Shown here piece by piece: positions 60,764-64,000 of a DNA stretch of 64,000 nt. Under the pieces are notes generated by a model. It was not told the DNA's origin. It made no database searches and saw only the letters and a program-made list of their open reading frames with translations. A program made the translations under genes and the position numbers. Source of the stretch: JAYFRL01 sp034925905 (GTDB taxonomy: Bacteria; Bacillota; Clostridia; Lachnospirales; Anaerotignaceae). The DNA lies in contig JAYFRL010000001.1 in assembly GCA_034925905.1 (NCBI GenBank), forward strand, positions 1 through 64,000, written 5' to 3'. Each line of letters starts with the position of its first letter. Within the stretch, counting starts at the first letter, position 1.

Positions 60764-61639
60764 CTATTTGTAGATATGTGTCCCCATTTTTTCTTCGAAG
60801 TATTTGGCAACAACACAGTGGTCTTCATCTGCATGACCTTGCTCTCCGAGATCCTTCATGATTTTATATGTCATCATTGAGAACGGGATATCTACTCCAA
60901 GATCCTTTGCAACTTCTTCTGCGTTGCCAAGGTCTTTAATATGGGTTGCAAGCCTGCCGGTAGCTTTGTAATTGTTCGCAACAAGCATAGGCCCCTTGCT
61001 TTCAAGTACATAGCTGGTGGCAGCTCCGCCAATCATAACTTTATACATTTCTTCGGTATCAATGCCTGCTTTTGCGGCAAATGCCATAGATTCGCCTAAA
61101 GCTGCAATATTGATTCCAACTATCATATTATTTACAAGCTTTGCAACATCGCCACAACCGGAGGGTCCCATAAATCTAACGTTTCTACCGGCAGCATCGA
61201 GAATCGGTTTAACTTTGTCAAATATTTCTTTGTCTCCGCCAACCATTATAGAAAGCGTTCCTGCTTCAGCACCGGATTGTCCGCCACTAACAGGAGAATC
61301 CAAGAGATGAACGCCTTTTGCTTTAAGCTTTTCATAAGCCGGCTTAATGAAGGAAGGAGCCGATGAGCTCATATCAGCAACTATTGTGCCGGGTTTTGCA
61401 AGCTTTTCTGCTATTTCAAGGTTTTCTATAACTATTTTGTTTGTAGGCAGTGAAAAGAAAACTACATCGCATTCATTATAAACCTGTTCAACGTTCTTTG
61501 CTGCTTTGCCGCCAACGCCAACGAATTTTTGTTTAACTTCTTCGAAAACGTCAAGCCCTAAAACATCAAAGCCGCCTTTAACCATGTTTTTAGCCATATT
61601 AAAGCCCATGATTCCTAGGCCGATAAATCCTACTTTCAT
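60764..61639 (-). CDS. Beta-hydroxyacid dehydrogenase (2-hydroxy-3-oxopropionate reductase-like)
   Basis: The 291-residue NAD(P)-dependent enzyme is of the GarR/MmsB family. KVGFIGLGIMGFNMAKNMVKGGF binds the nucleotide. LLDSPVSGGQSGAEAGTLSIMVGG is the substrate signature, and CGDVAKLVNNMIVG holds the catalytic lysine. Family members reduce tartronate semialdehyde or oxidise 3-hydroxyisobutyrate. Being last in an operon with a TRAP transporter, it probably acts on a hydroxyacid or sugar acid brought in by that system. AGGAGGTC precedes the ATG. Confidence 0.9.
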   Translation of the reverse strand: MKVGFIGLGIMGFNMAKNMVKGGFDVLGLDVFEEVKQKFVGVGGKAAKNVEQVYNECDVVFFSLPTNKIVIENLEIAEKLAKPGTIVADMSSSAPSFIKPAYEKLKAKGVHLLDSPVSGGQSGAEAGTLSIMVGGDKEIFDKVKPILDAAGRNVRFMGPSGCGDVAKLVNNMIVGINIAALGESMAFAAKAGIDTEEMYKVMIGGAATSYVLESKGPMLVANNYKATGRLATHIKDLGNAEEVAKDLGVDIPFSMMTYKIMKDLGEQGHADEDHCVVAKYFEEKMGTHIYK

Positions 61640-61700
61640 TTTTATAAGACCTCCTAAATATTCTTATGCATTCACAAAGCGTCTTAGCTTTAAAAAATTA

Positions 61701-62993
61701 TCATCCTGTGTATCCTGCAAGCCTAGGCAAGAAGAGAGCAATCTCCGGAATGTATGTGAGGAGAAGAAGAGCAATAACACCGCATATAACGAACGGTACT
61801 ATCTTCCTGCAAATGTCCGCGACAGTGATATCCGCTATGCTGCATGCAACATAGAGGTCGATTCCAACAGGTGGTGTAATAAGACCGATAGCTATATTAA
61901 CTGTTAAGAACAAACCAAAGTGGATAAGGTCAATATTAAATGCTCTTGCAACAGGAATCATAATAGGCACTATAACGTATATTGCAGAGTTTCCATCGAG
62001 GAAGCAGCCGGCAATAAGGAAGATAATGTCGATTATTAAAAGTATGAGGAACTTGTTATCGCCTGCAAGGGCAATAAGTCCGTTTGAAGCAGAAGTTGCA
62101 ATGTTGTCCGCATTTAAAAGCCAGCCGAAAATTGCTGCGCCTGCGATAATAAACATAACTGTTGCGGAGCTAACTCCGGCATCAACAAATATGCTCCAGA
62201 ACTCTTTGATTTTAACTTCTCTATAAATAAATATACCAACAATAAGACCATAGATAACAGCAACGCCTGCTGCTTCCGTCGGTGTGAAGATACCGCCGTA
62301 GATACCGCCAAGGATGATAACAGGTGTCATAATTCCCCAGAAAGCATCTTTAAAAGCAAGCCATCTTTCTTTTCCGCTAGCCTTAGGCATACGGATTATG
62401 TTCTTATTCTTTCTTTCAGACCAAACAGCAGCAACTACGTATGCTATACCAACACAGATGCCAGGAAGGAATCCTGCAAGGAAAAGCATACCAACTGAAA
62501 CTTCTGCTATTGAAGCGTAAACAACAAATGCGATGCTTGGAGGTATAATAATACCAATAGCTCCTGCGGAAGCCATAAGAGCTGCAGCAACTGCTTTGTC
62601 ATATCCGGCTTCGTCCATTGCAGGTATGAGGATACCGCCAAGAGCTGCAACAGTTGCAGGACCTGAGCCTGATATAGCTGCAAAGAAGCATGATGTAACA
62701 ACAACAACGCTTATAAGACCGCTCTTTGTATGGCCAACGCAAGCCATAGCAAATTTTATAAGCCTTTTTGAAATACCTGCATATTCCATAATTGTTCCTG
62801 CAAGAATGAAGAACGGAATAGCAAGGAGAACGTATTTTGATACGGCCGTATACATTATGGACGGGTACATATCAAGAGAAAAGCCTGCAATCTTTAACCC
62901 TATTATTGCCGATAAAGAAAGAGATACGGCGATTGGCACGTTTGCAAATATGAAAAGGAAGAAAATAATTAAAAGCAATACTCCTGTGTTCAT
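61701..62993 (-). CDS. dctM: TRAP transporter large permease (DctM)
   Basis: The 430-residue, roughly 12-helix protein is the transport subunit of a TRAP carrier. IPFFILAGTIMEYAGISKRLI, FAAISGSGPATVAALGGILIPAM, ASAGAIGIIIPPSI and GIYGGIFTPTEAAGVAVIYGLIVG are conserved DctM segments. ITPPVGIDLYVACSIADI is near the end. It works with the binding protein and DctQ to import an organic acid with a sodium gradient. The ATG overlaps the dctQ stop (TAATG). Confidence 0.95.
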   Translation of the reverse strand: MNTGVLLLIIFFLFIFANVPIAVSLSLSAIIGLKIAGFSLDMYPSIMYTAVSKYVLLAIPFFILAGTIMEYAGISKRLIKFAMACVGHTKSGLISVVVVTSCFFAAISGSGPATVAALGGILIPAMDEAGYDKAVAAALMASAGAIGIIIPPSIAFVVYASIAEVSVGMLFLAGFLPGICVGIAYVVAAVWSERKNKNIIRMPKASGKERWLAFKDAFWGIMTPVIILGGIYGGIFTPTEAAGVAVIYGLIVGIFIYREVKIKEFWSIFVDAGVSSATVMFIIAGAAIFGWLLNADNIATSASNGLIALAGDNKFLILLIIDIIFLIAGCFLDGNSAIYVIVPIMIPVARAFNIDLIHFGLFLTVNIAIGLITPPVGIDLYVACSIADITVADICRKIVPFVICGVIALLLLTYIPEIALFLPRLAGYTG

Positions 62994-63502
62994 TATTTTG
63001 CCACCTCCGCAGTCTTTGTCTTGTCTTCATTCCAGTATTTAATAATTTCCAAAATACCTGCCTGAAGTATTCTTATGCAAATAAATACTCCACCAACAGG
63101 AATTGCAAGCCCTTGAGTTGTTGACGGGATATTAAGAGCGGGTGTTCTTGCTCCAAGTTTAATAAGGCCTTGGCACATTGTAATACCATATTTAATCATA
63201 ACAGCAATTGCTATAAAGCTACAAGTTGTCCAAAAGAGCGCCATTATTGCGCGAGCCTTACCCGGAACATGATCCGAAACAAAGCTCATTCCAAGGTGTG
63301 CATATCTTTTGAAGCCAACTGCAATACCAAGCATTGTCATCCAAACGAAAACTATCATTGTAAGCTCTTCTGTGAATGAAAAAGAGTTTGCAAGAAGATA
63401 GCGGCTGAAAACGTTTATAAAGTTCATTATAGACATGAAAAACATACCTATAACGAGAACAGCTTCTTCAAATTTGTCGAGAATTTTAACTAAAGTTCTC
63501 AC
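62993..63502 (-). CDS. dctQ: TRAP transporter small permease (DctQ)
   Basis: The 169-residue protein has four membrane helices in the DctQ pattern. FFMSIMNFINVFSRYLLANSFSFTEELTMIVFVWMTMLGIAVGFKRYAHLGM is the core signature. The start is a GTG at 63502 with AGGAGGTAAGAACGA upstream. It lies 205 bp after the binding-protein gene, with a hairpin in that gap. Confidence 0.93.
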   Translation of the reverse strand: MRTLVKILDKFEEAVLVIGMFFMSIMNFINVFSRYLLANSFSFTEELTMIVFVWMTMLGIAVGFKRYAHLGMSFVSDHVPGKARAIMALFWTTCSFIAIAVMIKYGITMCQGLIKLGARTPALNIPSTTQGLAIPVGGVFICIRILQAGILEIIKYWNEDKTKTAEVAK

Positions 63503-63633
63503 TCGTTCTTACCTCCTGAAATACTTTTATAATTGAAAAATACCTAAATTTCACGTTCCATTATAAAAAATATATAATTTATGCCGTAATGCGATTTCTT
63601 TATAACTAATTAATACAAAAATATTTATTAAAA

Positions 63634-63661
63634 CAGGGAGGGAAAAGAAATCCCCTCCCTG
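63634..63661 (-). terminator. Partial terminator between dctP and dctQ
   Basis: CAGGGAGGG and CCCTCCCTG form a 9-bp stem with a 10-nt loop, followed on the minus strand by TTTTAAT. It could reduce read-through so that more binding protein than permease is made. Confidence 0.7.
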
Positions 63662-63707
63662 ACAGCCTTTATGTAACTATACCTACACAAAAACTATGTT
63701 TCTGGAA

Positions 63708-64000
63708 TTATTCAAATGTATATCCGAAAGCTGCAAATACATCGTCGCCGATCTTTTCTCTGTACATATCATAGATAGGAGCTGCTGCTTCCTGGAATGC
63801 AGCTGCCTGCTCTGTTGTAAGATCATTAACTTCCGTTCCGCCCTTCTTGAAGTTCTCAAGAGTAGTGGTGTCGTTTGTACGGTTAAGATCACAGTTATAC
63901 CATGCAGCTTCTTCTCCTGCCTTAAGGAATGCTTCTTTATCAGCATCACTTAATGAATCCCAAACCTTCTGGCTAACTGTAAGCATATATGGGTCATATG
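63708..64000 (-). CDS. dctP: TRAP transporter substrate-binding protein (DctP), C-terminal part
   Basis: Only the last 97 or so residues are in the window; the gene continues past position 64000. The text DPYMLTVSQKVWDSLSDADKEAFLKAGEEAAWYNCDLNR and the C-terminal DLTTEQAAAFQEAAAPIYDMYREKIGDDVF match the end of the DctP family (the L-x-x-x-x-F-x-x-A-x-P-x-Y pattern). The secreted or lipid-anchored protein delivers an organic acid to DctQM. The ligand site lies mostly outside the window. Confidence 0.88.
   Translation of the reverse strand, partial: YDPYMLTVSQKVWDSLSDADKEAFLKAGEEAAWYNCDLNRTNDTTTLENFKKGGTEVNDLTTEQAAAFQEAAAPIYDMYREKIGDDVFAAFGYTFE

Noticed and set aside
1..64000. CRISPR arrays, prophage, restriction or abortive-infection systems
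   Set aside because: No regular repeat-spacer pattern, phage structural gene or nuclease/methylase cluster was found.

Overview
The window is a 64 kb stretch of a low-GC, Gram-positive, anaerobic chromosome that looks like class Clostridia. A Lachnospirales or Anaerotignum-like lineage is my guess from gene content, not a proof. The reasons are strong AGGAGG ribosome sites, AUA-rich codon use, TTG starts, a CIRCE operator, a T-box riboswitch, the Prp-processed form of ribosomal protein L27, a BofA/YaaL pair from sporulating Firmicutes, and DUF1836, DUF5711 and DUF5721 proteins. Almost everything is chromosomal housekeeping. I see no prophage, CRISPR array, toxin-antitoxin module or intact insertion sequence.

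Layout. 1-0.9 kb: the 5' part of a 23S rRNA gene (minus) with its own promoter and no 16S gene upstream. 1-5.8 kb (minus): CvpA, DUF5711 protein, YkvI-like membrane protein, glycogen synthase. 5.9-12 kb: oligoendopeptidase F, a CGGC protein, a LarA-like protein and an MBOAT/SGNH acylation pair. 12.2-16 kb (plus): DUF5721 protein, a CIRCE-controlled htpG, a lipoprotein. 16-19.4 kb (minus): HIT protein, cyclophilin lipoprotein, galE, murG. 19.6-24.5 kb: a catalytically dead M1-peptidase-like lipoprotein, a ferritin-like protein, and the rplU-prp-rpmA-obgE-yhbY operon.

24.7-33 kb is the most interesting part and is devoted to aromatic amino acids. It holds aroF-tyrA behind a ribosome-mediated attenuator whose leader peptide has nine aromatic residues in a row, a four-domain CoA-disulfide reductase/rhodanese/TusA/DsrE fusion, pheA, and a divergent trpB2 behind a tryptophan T-box.

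33-44.7 kb: bofA/yaaL, a NusG_II/Gx-transporter/ApbE flavin module, an MBL hydrolase, aminopeptidase, MATE pump, CapA and GNAT proteins, and then mnmG-(small ORF)-rsmG-noc, an order usual near oriC. 45.7-48.5 kb: a CadC-type repressor with palindromic operators, a free-standing HMA metallochaperone and a CPC metal ATPase. 48.7-56 kb: deaminase, DUF1836/DegV, glutaminyl-tRNA synthetase, PPC protein and an FAD protein. 56-60.4 kb: gcvT-gcvH-gcvPA-gcvPB behind a leader with an early terminator. 60.7-64 kb (minus): a TRAP transporter with a beta-hydroxyacid dehydrogenase.

The best candidate for a little-described system is the leader at 24769-24982. Its coding frame, its two nested 10-bp helices, its 11-bp antiterminator and its 15-bp terminator fit together as a complete aromatic-amino-acid attenuator. 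This resembles the leader-peptide attenuation known from enteric bacteria, whereas Firmicutes more often use T-boxes or TRAP for such operons. The window carries both types of aromatic sensor within 8 kb.
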